Shown: positions 1 to 8,510, numbered from the stretch's first letter. The stretch is DNA of 64,000 bases from Gemmatimonadota bacterium (GCA_027307165.1 DAHUXM010000027.1:124001-188000); one strand, 5' to 3'. Notes: generated from the sequence alone by a model not told the origin. A program made the numbers and translations.

Positions 1-302
1 GGGCCCCCGTCGAAAAGTGGCAGCTCCGCCACGGGACGACCGGGACCCTCGATGTGCAGTACCTGCTCCTTGCCGTCCGGACTCGTGCGGTAGATACGCA
101 CTCGTCCAGACTGGATCACGTAGAGGCCACGGCACGTGTCGCCAGCGGTAAAGAGCACACGGCCGGCGCCGAAGTCACGCGCGACACACCGGGCTGCAAG
201 CTGGTGAATTGCCGAGTCTTCGAGTTCCGAGAAGATCGCCATCTGCCGGAGCAGCTCGGTGGTCCTGGCTGAAGACTCGTCAATCGATTTTTCCCGTATC
301 AT
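1..302 (-). CDS. Crp/Fnr-family transcriptional regulator (partial, C-terminus outside window)
   Basis: About 100 residues are visible, all from the N-terminal cyclic-nucleotide-binding (cNMP) fold: the stretch FGAGRVLFTAGDTCRGLYVI followed by SGRVRIYR and the GKEQVLHIEGPG turn is typical of Crp/Fnr effector domains. The helix-turn-helix part lies beyond base 1, so DNA-binding specificity cannot be read. No Fnr-type cysteine cluster is seen in the visible part. The chosen ATG overlaps the stop codon of the upstream dsbA-like gene as ATGA, which implies translational coupling. A CRP-type dyad upstream of that operon (1164-1179) suggests autoregulation. Fnr-, Dnr- and NnrR-like regulators belong to the same family; which subgroup this is remains open. 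Confidence 0.85.
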   Translation of the reverse strand, partial: MIREKSIDESSARTTELLRQMAIFSELEDSAIHQLAARCVARDFGAGRVLFTAGDTCRGLYVIQSGRVRIYRTSPDGKEQVLHIEGPGRPVAELPLFDGG

Positions 303-1078
303 GGGGCGCCGATTCGGAGCGGTGACCACGATGGAGCATCGCTGGCCGGGAAGCTGTCGATGGTGCTGTCCCGGAATATCTCACGCATATCTTGCAGACG
401 ACGTTGCTCGATCGCGCTGTCAAACAACGCGCGGGTGGAGTCCGTGCAACCGTCTCCGACACAGGGGAGCGGCGGTACCGAAACGATTCTGCGGTTCCGG
501 ACTCTGGCCATCGCGAGTGGCGTGCGCAGACGCGTGCCGTCCTGCAGCATCATGGTCGGCGTCCCGCGGACGTGATATTGCTCCCGGCCGATCCTGCCCT
601 CCTCGGCGACTGCGGCACGTGCGGCCGGACTGGCGAAGTCACGCTCGAATCTCGCGAAGTCGAGATCGGCAGCGCGTGCCAGCTCCAGCAACACACTGCG
701 GTCGCCGATGTTGCGGCTCTCGCCGAAGAAGGCGCGCCGTACCGCGAGATCGAGACCCATTGCGACATCCATCCCCTGCTGCCGCGCTGCCCACACGGCT
801 TCGAACGCCGGCAGGGTGGTCGCAGGCCAGTCAGGTGCAGTGTAGGGGACGAAGGATGCGTCTGGCTCCTGTATCGCCGCGAGCCACCATTCCTGCTCCA
901 GGACGTCGCGTGGCGGTGCCTCGTGATTGAACAGCTCCAGCGGGAAGAAACGCGTATGTGCCAGAACGCGGCCGGCGTACTCCGGCTGAACGCGATGCAC
1001 GCGGACAGCCATCACGTAGCACCAGGGGCAATAGTATTCGGCCCATTCCCACAATTCCGCGATCGATCGATCACTCAT
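299..1078 (-). CDS. DsbA-family thiol oxidoreductase (FrnE-like)
   Basis: A 259-residue thioredoxin-fold protein with the CPWC active site at residues 17-20, close to the N-terminus. The cis-proline loop is visible later as VRGTPTMM, and a helical insertion lies between, as in the DSBA/FrnE family (PF01323). No signal peptide is visible, so it is probably a cytoplasmic disulfide or 2-hydroxychromene isomerase-like enzyme rather than a classical periplasmic DsbA. The ATG at 1078 is preceded by GGGAGGT at good spacing; a longer TTG-started frame has no ribosome-binding site. The stop overlaps the start of the Crp/Fnr gene (ATGA), so the two form an operon. An extra CxxxxC-like pair (CVGDGC) lies near residue 210. 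Confidence 0.85.
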   Translation of the reverse strand: MSDRSIAELWEWAEYYCPWCYVMAVRVHRVQPEYAGRVLAHTRFFPLELFNHEAPPRDVLEQEWWLAAIQEPDASFVPYTAPDWPATTLPAFEAVWAARQQGMDVAMGLDLAVRRAFFGESRNIGDRSVLLELARAADLDFARFERDFASPAARAAVAEEGRIGREQYHVRGTPTMMLQDGTRLRTPLAMARVRNRRIVSVPPLPCVGDGCTDSTRALFDSAIEQRRLQDMREIFRDSTIDSFPASDAPSWSPLRIGAP

Positions 1079-1162
1079 CCGTGTGACCTCCCGTTCAGTG
1101 CTGAAGTGTACGCTCTGAAACCTGCGCTCCACGGCGTGCGCCCCGGCGGTACTCGGCTGCGG

Positions 1163-1180
1163 TTGTGACAATAATCACGT
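1163..1180. promoter_or_regulatory. CRP-type operator dyad
   Basis: The sequence TTGTGACAATAATCACGT contains TGTGA, a 6-bp spacer and TCACG, matching the classical CRP half-site layout in 9 of 10 half-site positions. It sits 85 bp upstream of the dsbA-like/crp operon start (1078, minus strand) and 112 bp upstream of the DUF59 gene (1292, plus strand), so it could serve either direction. Binding by the neighbouring Crp-family protein is inference. Confidence 0.55.
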
Positions 1181-1291
1181 TTCCACATCGGGCGCAGCGC
1201 GATCATTCAATCTATCAGATGCGACGGGCAGAAGATGCAGCCGCGCCCTTTCGCAGACAATACGCGTACCTGAGCAGACTGGAATACGCCG

Positions 1292-1603
1292 ATGGAGACA
1301 AGTAACGCAGCCGAAGGCGACATCTGGAACGCGCTACGTACCGTTATCGATCCGGAAATCGGTCTCGATATCGTTACGCTGGGCCTTGTATATGATGTCG
1401 CCTTCGGCACCGATTCCCCGGTGCCTGGCGATACTATCCGCGTCACGCATACACTCACCACGCCAGGATGTCCGATGGAGCGCGTAATCACGTCCGGCAT
1501 TCGCGCAGCTGTGGGTCGTGTTCCCGGTGTTGTGGCGGTGGAGACGAACCTGGTGTGGGATCCCATGTGGCACTCCGGGATGATCGCACCGGGTGCATGG
1601 TGA
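1292..1603 (+). CDS. DUF59/MIP18 iron-sulfur cluster assembly protein (SufT/PaaD-like)
   Basis: A 103-residue protein of the MIP18 (DUF59) family, which assists maturation of iron-sulfur proteins or, as PaaD, of a monooxygenase. Visible family signatures are VIDPEIGLDIVTLGLVYDV near the N-terminus and TTPGCPM with the conserved cysteine near residue 60, followed by VVAVETNLVWDP(M)W. Length is normal for a stand-alone DUF59 domain. It stands alone on the plus strand, transcribed away from the dsbA/crp operon across a region holding a CRP-type dyad, and ends just before a long hairpin. Whether it is SufT-like or PaaD-like cannot be decided; no paa or suf genes are in the window. Confidence 0.85.
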   Translation: METSNAAEGDIWNALRTVIDPEIGLDIVTLGLVYDVAFGTDSPVPGDTIRVTHTLTTPGCPMERVITSGIRAAVGRVPGVVAVETNLVWDPMWHSGMIAPGAW

Positions 1604-1622
1604 CGCTGACTACCCGGAGCAG

Positions 1623-1690
1623 CTGACAGAACCGCCGCTCGCGCTGTTACTGGCATCGGAAGCCAGCGCTGCGAGCGGCGGTTCTGTCAG
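1623..1690. terminator. Perfect 20-bp stem-loop between convergent genes
   Basis: Arms 1623-1642 and 1671-1690 are exact inverted complements of 20 bp with a 28-base loop that itself can form a CTGGC/GCCAG hairpin. It lies between the DUF59 stop (1603) and the DUF3565 stop (1687-1689), which it slightly overlaps. There is no T-tract, so it may be a bidirectional factor-dependent terminator or mRNA 3'-end stabiliser. Confidence 0.6.
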
Positions 1691-1923
1691 GTGATTCCAG
1701 CTTCGCGCGGGTCGCAGCACTTGACGCATTCGAGCGTCTTGCCCAGGAAAGTCGCGCGGCCCGATTCAGTCGTGACCCAGGTTCTGACTTGCCACGGTGG
1801 GTCGTGCCGCACGTGTTGTGTGTGCCCGCACTCGAGATCGGCGACCCAGTGGTTCTCTTCATCCTGATGGAATCCGATTATCCGTCTTGGAATCGCCGAC
1901 CCCGCGCATGCATCCCGCTGCAT
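1687..1923 (-). CDS. DUF3565 small protein
   Basis: A 78-residue protein of the DUF3565 family, recognised from RRIIGFHQDEENHWVADLEC followed by GHTQHVRHDPPWQ and a C-terminal LECVKCCDP. Conserved His and Cys residues suggest metal binding, but no function is established for this family. The ATG at 1923 follows ACGGAG at proper spacing; a longer frame to 1992 would overlap the nirK-like gene and lacks a ribosome-binding site. It starts 31 bp after the nirK-like stop on the same strand, so the two probably share a transcript, which hints at a role linked to copper or nitrogen-oxide metabolism. Confidence 0.75.
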   Translation of the reverse strand: MQRDACAGSAIPRRIIGFHQDEENHWVADLECGHTQHVRHDPPWQVRTWVTTESGRATFLGKTLECVKCCDPREAGIT

Positions 1924-1954
1924 TACAAACTCCGTTGATGTCCGTCGATGTCGC

Positions 1955-2974
1955 CTAGTGCGACATTGTGGTGAACTGCTTTGGTGTTCCAACCTGCACC
2001 ATCCCGACCGCGCCCTTCTCGGCGTCGGCGAACGAGTGGGTCACGAAGGGATACAGACCTTCGCCACTCCCGTCCTTGTTGAACACCGCCTCGAACACGA
2101 CTCCGCCACCGGCTGGCACCGGATAGGTCTGAACACCTTCCAGAGCGTGAGCCGGGTTTCCGTCAGGATAGACACGATCGAATATCGCGCCGACGAGATG
2201 GAAGTCGCTGTTGAAGTTCGGTCCGGCGTTCACTACATAAAAACGTACTCTGTCGCCAACCGCAACCTTGAGCGGATGTTCCTTGTACTGGCTCGCGCGG
2301 CCGTTGAAGACAACGTAGCTCGCCTGCTTCGCCTGCTCGGCGTTCCAGTCGGCCTGGACCACGTTGCTGTCGGCAGTCGGCTTGGTGTAGAACTCGCTCT
2401 GCACGATCACGAACTCCTTGTCGGCCTTTGTACCCCAGCCGTCGCGCGGATCCACGATGATCGGGAGATACATCCCCTGCATGATGTGCATGGTGACGGG
2501 GGGAGTTCCGCAGTGAACCATAAACGCCCCCGGTTCGCGCGCAACGAACTCGAATGCCACGGAGTCCTTGGGTAGTATCATCCGATACGCGACGTTCGCC
2601 GCGATCTGCGCGGCATGAAAGTCGATCGAGTGCGGCATGTTGGATTCGTTGACGACGTTCACGCGAACACGATCACCCTGCCGGACGTGTATTATCGGAC
2701 CCGGCACGGTCCCGCCGAACGTCCATCCGTCGTACTTCACGCCGTCCGCGATCTCGATCACGGCGTTCTTGATGGGGATACGGTATTCCTTGATGCCGGC
2801 GTCGGACGCGTCGGTCAGACGCGCGTTGTACACTGGTGTGGTGGCGGTTACGACCTTGTCAAAATCGATATACTGCACCTTGTTCGCGCGGATCGCATTG
2901 TCGGTGAACCCCAGTACACCAGCTGTGAGGACACCAGTTACGCCGAGCGCTGCAAGAATCTGTGTACGTGTCAT
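1955..2974 (-). CDS. NirK-like two-domain copper nitrite reductase / multicopper oxidase
   Basis: A 339-residue exported cupredoxin enzyme with an N-terminal signal segment (residues 1-30). The ligand set matches two-domain copper nitrite reductases: HSIDFH at 115-120 gives type-1 His115, the catalytic Asp118 and type-2 His120; HCG at 154-155 gives type-2 His154 and type-1 Cys155; His163 and Met168 complete the type-1 site; His313 in domain 2 (VTHSF) is the third type-2 ligand, and His259 occupies the second catalytic position (FHLVG), with Val replacing the usual Ile two residues on. It would reduce nitrite to nitric oxide in the periplasm. GGAGAAG precedes the ATG. A NarXL-like two-component system is divergently transcribed next to it. 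No nor or nos genes are visible, so a different oxidase activity remains possible. Confidence 0.8.
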   Translation of the reverse strand: MTRTQILAALGVTGVLTAGVLGFTDNAIRANKVQYIDFDKVVTATTPVYNARLTDASDAGIKEYRIPIKNAVIEIADGVKYDGWTFGGTVPGPIIHVRQGDRVRVNVVNESNMPHSIDFHAAQIAANVAYRMILPKDSVAFEFVAREPGAFMVHCGTPPVTMHIMQGMYLPIIVDPRDGWGTKADKEFVIVQSEFYTKPTADSNVVQADWNAEQAKQASYVVFNGRASQYKEHPLKVAVGDRVRFYVVNAGPNFNSDFHLVGAIFDRVYPDGNPAHALEGVQTYPVPAGGGVVFEAVFNKDGSGEGLYPFVTHSFADAEKGAVGMVQVGTPKQFTTMSH

Positions 2975-3218
2975 GATCTTCTCCGGTGATGCGAGATGTT
3001 CTGTTTTCTCGCCTGCGGTTGTTCCGCATGTTGCATCGGGAAGCTAGGAGGAATATGGTATCCAATCTGTCGGGTTAAGCTGGAAATTCCCTGCGGGAAT
3101 CGCTGTCTCGCCGGTAAAGGAAAGCCCTACCGGGAGTAGCCCCTGTCAGGGATTCCCGTACATATTTCGTTGTGGCTCCCCGACTTTGGAGAGTCTCCGC
3201 CAGGGGTAGCTTTGATTC
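2975..3218. promoter_or_regulatory. Divergent promoter region between nirK-like and histidine kinase genes
   Basis: This 244-bp region contains the exact dyad ATTCCC-TGC-GGGAAT at 3086-3100 and a second, inverted copy of its core (AGGGATTCCCGT, 3148-3159). They share CGGGAATC in opposite orientation about 60 bp apart. These are plausible operators for the adjacent NarL-type regulator, though they do not match the classical NarL heptamer. No clear FNR box is seen. Confidence 0.4.
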
Positions 3219-4487
3219 ATGCATGCGGCCGCGAAAGAGACGCTGGATCAGGGAGCACGGCCGGAGGAAGAGCTCCGTCCGGTGCCGCACGGTGCGCTGC
3301 TGACCCGCCTGGAGCGTGCCGATCAGTCCGCTCAGGGATTCCAGGACCGAGACACGGACTTGGACGCCGATCTGACAGCGCGTCAGGCGGACGGGCAGGG
3401 CGTCCGCAGAGTCCCTCGCTGGATCGAGCGTCTGCTCCGCATCCCGCTTCCAGTGAAGCTGGTCGGTGCAAACGTCCTTCTGCTCGTCGTCGCGGCAACT
3501 ACAGCACTCGTGCTACGCCATCGCGAGCTGAGCACCGGCCCCGTCCTCGCGGTCGTGATCATCGCATATCTCGTCGCACTGCTGCTGAACACGGGGCTCG
3601 TGATGCTCGCGGTTCGGCCGCTTCGCGTACTCGAGAAAACGGTAGACACGATATGGCATGGTGATCTGGATGCACGGGTCCCGATGTCACTGCTCGCCGA
3701 CAGGCATGTCAGGCGCGTGGCGCGCATGTTCAACATTCTGCTCGATGGCCTCGTCGCGGACCGCGCACGTACGCGCCGCCTCGCCAGCGAGATCATCGAC
3801 GCTGGCGACAGGGAGCGCGCCGCAATCTCGCGCGAGTTGCACGATTCCGCCGCTCAGTCACTCGCAGCGCTCGCGATGCAGCTGGGCGTTGCGGTCCGAA
3901 GCATCGACGACGCACCGCCCCACATGCTACGCGAGCGCATCGAAGGAGCCCGGACGCTCGCAAACAGCACGCTGGAAGAAATACGCATGCTGGCGCACAC
4001 GATGCACCCGCGCGTACTCGACGATCTCGGCCTCATCGCAGCGCTCAAGCGCCTCGCGCGCGAGACGGCGGATCATTCCGCCAGCTACCCTACAGCGGGA
4101 AAGGCCGGGGCCATCGTCGTCGAGGTGCTGGCGACGGAAGGCAGCGACGATGCGCTGTCGGCACCTGTCAAGTCGGTGTTGTATCGTGTCGCGCAGGAAG
4201 CCGTGCAGAACGCGCGCCGGCACGCTGCGCCCAGAAACATCGAGATCCGTCTCGAGACCGGCCCGCGCTCCGTGATTCTGGAAATCGCAGACGACGGCCG
4301 CGGATTCGATCTTGCCGCTAAACAACGCGAACAGACGGGCATCGGACTGTTCTCGATGCGGGAACGCGTCGCCCTCGTCGACGGGGAGTTGCGTGTCACG
4401 ACCAGGCCGGGCGGAGGTACGTCCGTAGTTGCCTCGATACCGTTGCACGATTCATCTTCAGAAGATCAACGCGGAGCAGATACATGA
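3219..4487 (+). CDS. NarX/LiaS-type sensor histidine kinase (HisKA_3)
   Basis: A 422-residue membrane kinase: an unusual basic and acidic cytoplasmic N-terminus (1-75), two transmembrane helices (about 79-99 and 107-132) joined by only a short loop, a HAMP-like segment, then a HisKA_3 dimerisation domain with the phospho-acceptor His208 in ISRELHDSAAQS, and an HATPase_c domain with AQEAVQNARRHA and DDGRGFD. The near absence of a periplasmic sensor domain suggests membrane or cytoplasmic sensing. Its 3' end overlaps the next gene by ATGA, pairing it with the NarL-type regulator. The adjacent nirK-like gene makes a nitrogen-oxide or redox signal a reasonable guess only. Confidence 0.9.
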   Translation: MHAAAKETLDQGARPEEELRPVPHGALLTRLERADQSAQGFQDRDTDLDADLTARQADGQGVRRVPRWIERLLRIPLPVKLVGANVLLLVVAATTALVLRHRELSTGPVLAVVIIAYLVALLLNTGLVMLAVRPLRVLEKTVDTIWHGDLDARVPMSLLADRHVRRVARMFNILLDGLVADRARTRRLASEIIDAGDRERAAISRELHDSAAQSLAALAMQLGVAVRSIDDAPPHMLRERIEGARTLANSTLEEIRMLAHTMHPRVLDDLGLIAALKRLARETADHSASYPTAGKAGAIVVEVLATEGSDDALSAPVKSVLYRVAQEAVQNARRHAAPRNIEIRLETGPRSVILEIADDGRGFDLAAKQREQTGIGLFSMRERVALVDGELRVTTRPGGGTSVVASIPLHDSSSEDQRGADT

Positions 4488-5143
4488 GCGCACCGAACAT
4501 TCGCGTAATTCTCGCCGACGATCACGCCGTCGTCCGTGCAGGCCTCAGAGCGGTGCTCGGCGCCGCACCCGACATCGATGTGATCGGTGAAGCTTCCAAC
4601 GGAACCGAAGCCGTGCAGCTCGCGGACACTCTCGATCCCGACGTCGTGGTCATGGATCTGACGATGGATGGCATGGACGGCGCCACCGCAACACGCGAGA
4701 TCGTCGCCAAGCATCTGCGCGCGCGCGTGCTCGTGCTGACGATGCACGCCGAGGAAGACTATCTCATCCCCGTACTCGAAGCAGGGGCGGCGGGCTATCT
4801 GATGAAGAACGCCGCCGATCGCGAGCTGGTCGACGCCGTCCGCACTGTTGCACGCGGCGACATGTTCATACGCCCAAGCGCCGCCAAGATTCTCGCACAG
4901 GGTGTGACGAAGAAGGATCCGCTGAACGCCGACCGAACGCGCTTCGAGCGCCTGACCGATCGCGAACAGAACGTCCTGCGCCTGACGGCGCAGGGATATT
5001 CCGCGCCCGAGATCGGCGAGCGGTTATTCATCAGTCCCAAGACAGTCGATACATACAAGCAACGCATAGGCGACAAGCTCGGGCTCACTCACCGCGCCGA
5101 ATACATTGCCTTCGCGCTGAAGCTGGGGTTGCTGACGGAATAG
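4484..5143 (+). CDS. NarL/LuxR-family response regulator
   Basis: A 219-residue two-domain regulator. The receiver has the acidic pair Asp12/Asp13, the phospho-acceptor Asp58 (VVVMDLTM) and the AGAAGYLMK segment with the conserved Lys; the C-terminal LuxR helix-turn-helix is seen as LTDREQNVLRLTAQGYSAPE followed by SPKTVDTYKQRI. The start overlaps the kinase stop (ATGA), so both are translated together. It probably controls the divergent nirK-like operon or distant targets; the intergenic GGGAATC dyads are candidate sites. All residues needed for phosphorylation are present. Confidence 0.92.
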   Translation: MSAPNIRVILADDHAVVRAGLRAVLGAAPDIDVIGEASNGTEAVQLADTLDPDVVVMDLTMDGMDGATATREIVAKHLRARVLVLTMHAEEDYLIPVLEAGAAGYLMKNAADRELVDAVRTVARGDMFIRPSAAKILAQGVTKKDPLNADRTRFERLTDREQNVLRLTAQGYSAPEIGERLFISPKTVDTYKQRIGDKLGLTHRAEYIAFALKLGLLTE

Positions 5144-5178
5144 CGGTATGTCACTCGTCATTCCCGCTCTTTCTCCCT

Positions 5179-8100
5179 CTACCGCTTCGCGTCCAGCTGC
5201 GCCAACAGCGTCGCGACAGCGGCATCGAGCTGTGAATCCTTCCCTGAATAACTCTCGCCCATCGGACGCGTAACTTCCACATCCACTGGACGCGGATGCA
5301 TCTCCATGTCCTTTCCGTCGAGACTCGTGATCCGCGTTGACGGAAGGCGCTCGGTCGTGCCATCGATCAGCGTGGCCGCCGAGGTGAAGATGATCCACCC
5401 GCCAGTCGGTTCGCCAACCACCTTGCCAAGCTTGAGCGTGCGATAGCCCTGCGTGAAATCCTCGCCGTCGCTCAGCGTGTGCTGATTCGTCACGAGTACC
5501 GTCGGACGCTCCAGAGAGCGCTGGCCAAGCTGCGTGCGCGCCGACACCACGGGCCGGTCCCGGCTCTCCATGTTCAGATACGGTTGCCGCGATAGTACGT
5601 CCATCGCGTAAACATTGACGAATCCACCATTGTTGTTGCGTACGTCTATCACGACTCCGTCGCGCTTCATGTTCTCTGCATCGAGATCGACGTACAGCTG
5701 GTCCAGTGCGTTCTGCGACATGTCGTACATGTGTACGTAGCCCAGACGCCCGTGGCTCGCCTTCTCGACGTACGCTCGTCGTTGCTCCACCCATGCACGA
5801 TACAGCAATCCCTTCTCCGTAGTCGTGTTCACCGGAAGCACTGCAACGTCGCGTGGTGCTGCGGACGGCGTGGCTGAAATACCGAGCGTCGTTCTCCGGC
5901 CTATGGTGTAGGCGAGCATCTGCTGAAGATTGGAGTGAGCGGTGAGGGGTGTACCGTCCACGCTGCGCAGGTATTCGCCGACCTTGATGCCTGACACCTC
6001 GGCCGGTGAAAGCGGAACGACCTGCGTGATGTGGAAGACACCGCTTCGCTCGTACTCGTCGCGATCGAAGCCCAGCCCGACGCGGCCCGCGTACTGAGGA
6101 TGCGGAGCCTGTGCACCGATTCCGGAATGCGACGAGTTCAGTTCACCGACCATGAGCGACAGAATCCTCCGCATCTGGTCCGGTGTCTCCGCGCCTTCGA
6201 TCCGCTGCGAGTACTCCGTGCGTATCGCGTCCCAGTTGACGCCGTTCATTCGGGGATTGAAGAAGTTGTCGCGGAGATAACTCCACGCTTCCGCGAAAAC
6301 TTCACGTTTCTCCTGCGAGAAGTCGACGTCCATCTCCGCCGAAACGGCCAGTGGATGCGCCACGCGCGATTCGACGGTGATGCTGTTCATCCGGCCGCCT
6401 TCCAGGTAGAACACTTCCTTGCCGTCCGGTGACCACTGCGCGTCCGACTTGCGGCCTGGACTCGACGTCAGTTGACGAGCCACCACGGGAGTCTTTGCGA
6501 GGTCGTCCAGCGAATACGTGTACAGGTTCGTCTGACCCGCCGAGCCCGCTGTCAGGAGCGCGGTCTTACCATCGGGGCTTATCGATACGTCGAACACATC
6601 AACTTCCACTGGAAGTAGCGACAGACGATCGCGAATCCTGTCGAACACGATGTTCGTCCGCGGCGGCGACCCCTTCGCTCCATTGCGCCGCGCCGGTTGT
6701 GAATCCGAGCTGCTGATTGCGGTCCTGCTCGTGTCGCTCGAATCCCGGGGCGCCGCCGGCTGCTGGCGCCGCGGCAGCGGTTGAGTTTGCGGAGTCGGAA
6801 CCCGCGGCGATTCCTCGCGAAAGAGATCGTGGAACTGATCTTCGCGAAAGTGCGGCGTACGCGGGACGAGATCGATGCGCGCAAGCTGCCGCATCTCTGT
6901 TCTCTGCCCCGTAGAGAGGAGGATGTAACTGCCATCCCTGCTCCATGCAATCGCGTTGCTCGACGTATTCGCCAGGAAGCTCACCGGCCTGCTATCCCCG
7001 CCGGCGATACTCACTACCTGCACGTTGGAGAAATTTCTCGGGCCTGCATCCGGCGTGTACGCGACCCAGCGGCTGTCTGGCGAGAACGCGACGTCGGATC
7101 TGCCCAGGAACGGCGGCCGACTCAACTCCGCCGTTGCGAGCAGCCGATCGCTCATGCCCGGCATGTCGAGCACTCGCAGCTCGCGCGCATCACGCGTGTA
7201 CACGATGTGCGCGCCATCCGGCGACCATTGCGGAGAGACGTCGCTCGAACCACCGTGCGTGAGCTGAGTCTCCTTGTTCGTGGTGAAGTCGTAACTGAAG
7301 AGGTGCCTTGGTCCGTCTCTGTCGCTGGTGTACACCAACCGCTTGCTGTCGGGAGCCCACTCGAGCTGGTCTTCCGCGGCCGGCGTATTGGTCACGCGAA
7401 TCGCGTCGCCTCCGTCTCTTGACGACGCAGCGAATATCTCGCCGTGCACGATGAACGCCACCTTTCGGCCATCGGGCGACAGTGCGAATCGCTGAATACC
7501 GTTCGTGAATGTGCGATGATCGGTGCCCGCGGCAGCGGGGGAACCGCGCAGTGTGATCGAAACCGCAACGGCCTTGTGCGTTGCGACGTCGTAACGCCAT
7601 ATCCCGAAATTGCGCTCGAACACGATCGACTTGCCGTTCGCCGAGATCGCCGGCCAGATCACGCGGCCATCGGTGAACGTCGTCAGTTGGCGTGCAGCCG
7701 CATTTGCGGATGCAGCTTGCTCCCACAGATTCGCTGCGCCGCTCCGGTCCGATACGAAGTAGATCGTCGCCCCGTCGGCACTCCACATCGGCCAGCCACT
7801 CTTCGCGCCCATCGGAACGATTGGTGTGTAGGTCGGCGTGCCATGTACATCGCGAACGAGATCGATCTCGCTCTCGTCCAGGTGGCTGTGACCCTTCCGC
7901 CACCACTGCCCGCGCGAGACGCCGCGCGCCGTGATTGCGAGTGTGCTACCGTCGGGCGACGGTGCGCCCCAGAACTCCGCCGCATAACGATCGCCCGCCA
8001 CCGCCATCGGTGTTCCGCCGTCGGAGTGCACGCGAAATTCGTCGCTCATCCCCGAGATGTCGCTCCGACCGGACGAGAAATACAGCCACGCACCATCGTG

Positions 8101-8499
8101 CGACCACGCATCCAGCTGCTCTGCCTGATCGTCGTACGTGATGCGTTGCAGCTGTCCAGTCGCCAGCGTCAGCACGTATATGTCGCCATTTCCGGTGCGC
8201 GTGGATACGAACGCCACGCGCGTACCATCCGGCGAATACAGCGGCCGCGATTCGTCTGCAGCATTCGACACCAGCAACCTCGCATCGCCGCCCTGCGCTG
8301 GCACCGTCCATATGTCGCCCGCCGAGACGAACGCAATCTCGCTTCCGTCCGGCGACAGACTCGGCTCCGCGAACGACGGGAGCGCAGTTGGAGTGGGAGC
8401 GACGGCAGCCGTGGAACCGCGTTGCACCGACATCGGTCCGCGCGGTATCGCGGCGATGGCGACGGACATGGCGAGGACTACGCGCGAGGAAAACAGCAT
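5179..8499 (-). CDS. Tricorn-like S41 peptidase with TolB beta-propeller
   Basis: A 1106-residue exported protein. After a signal peptide come multiple WD40/TolB-type blades (SPDG and WSPDG repeats, to about residue 690), then a tricorn core domain, a PDZ domain around 800-880 (GLGFDRD...GIKVGEYLRSVDG) and a C-terminal S41 peptidase domain. Likely catalytic residues by comparison with tricorn protease are His791 (SSHSG) and Ser1010 (TLSDGEDF), with GVVIDVRNNNGG before the nucleophile. It would degrade peptides in the periplasm or at the cell surface, with the propeller gating access. The insert rich in Pro, Arg and Ser around residues 560-620 is a likely linker. It is monocistronic between a response regulator and a degenerate fragment. 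Confidence 0.88.
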   Translation of the reverse strand: MLFSSRVVLAMSVAIAAIPRGPMSVQRGSTAAVAPTPTALPSFAEPSLSPDGSEIAFVSAGDIWTVPAQGGDARLLVSNAADESRPLYSPDGTRVAFVSTRTGNGDIYVLTLATGQLQRITYDDQAEQLDAWSHDGAWLYFSSGRSDISGMSDEFRVHSDGGTPMAVAGDRYAAEFWGAPSPDGSTLAITARGVSRGQWWRKGHSHLDESEIDLVRDVHGTPTYTPIVPMGAKSGWPMWSADGATIYFVSDRSGAANLWEQAASANAAARQLTTFTDGRVIWPAISANGKSIVFERNFGIWRYDVATHKAVAVSITLRGSPAAAGTDHRTFTNGIQRFALSPDGRKVAFIVHGEIFAASSRDGGDAIRVTNTPAAEDQLEWAPDSKRLVYTSDRDGPRHLFSYDFTTNKETQLTHGGSSDVSPQWSPDGAHIVYTRDARELRVLDMPGMSDRLLATAELSRPPFLGRSDVAFSPDSRWVAYTPDAGPRNFSNVQVVSIAGGDSRPVSFLANTSSNAIAWSRDGSYILLSTGQRTEMRQLARIDLVPRTPHFREDQFHDLFREESPRVPTPQTQPLPRRQQPAAPRDSSDTSRTAISSSDSQPARRNGAKGSPPRTNIVFDRIRDRLSLLPVEVDVFDVSISPDGKTALLTAGSAGQTNLYTYSLDDLAKTPVVARQLTSSPGRKSDAQWSPDGKEVFYLEGGRMNSITVESRVAHPLAVSAEMDVDFSQEKREVFAEAWSYLRDNFFNPRMNGVNWDAIRTEYSQRIEGAETPDQMRRILSLMVGELNSSHSGIGAQAPHPQYAGRVGLGFDRDEYERSGVFHITQVVPLSPAEVSGIKVGEYLRSVDGTPLTAHSNLQQMLAYTIGRRTTLGISATPSAAPRDVAVLPVNTTTEKGLLYRAWVEQRRAYVEKASHGRLGYVHMYDMSQNALDQLYVDLDAENMKRDGVVIDVRNNNGGFVNVYAMDVLSRQPYLNMESRDRPVVSARTQLGQRSLERPTVLVTNQHTLSDGEDFTQGYRTLKLGKVVGEPTGGWIIFTSAATLIDGTTERLPSTRITSLDGKDMEMHPRPVDVEVTRPMGESYSGKDSQLDAAVATLLAQLDAKR

Positions 8500-8510
8500 G
8501 GCGGGTTTGA

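Noticed and set aside
1163-1180. FNR or Dnr box
   Set aside because: FNR-type sites have TTGAT-N4-ATCAA; here the half-sites are TGTGA/TCACG with 6-bp spacing, which is the CRP layout.
2975-3218. Classical NarL heptamer pairs
   Set aside because: Only partial TACCGGG/AGTA-like matches were seen; the stronger symmetry is the CGGGAATC pair, reported instead.
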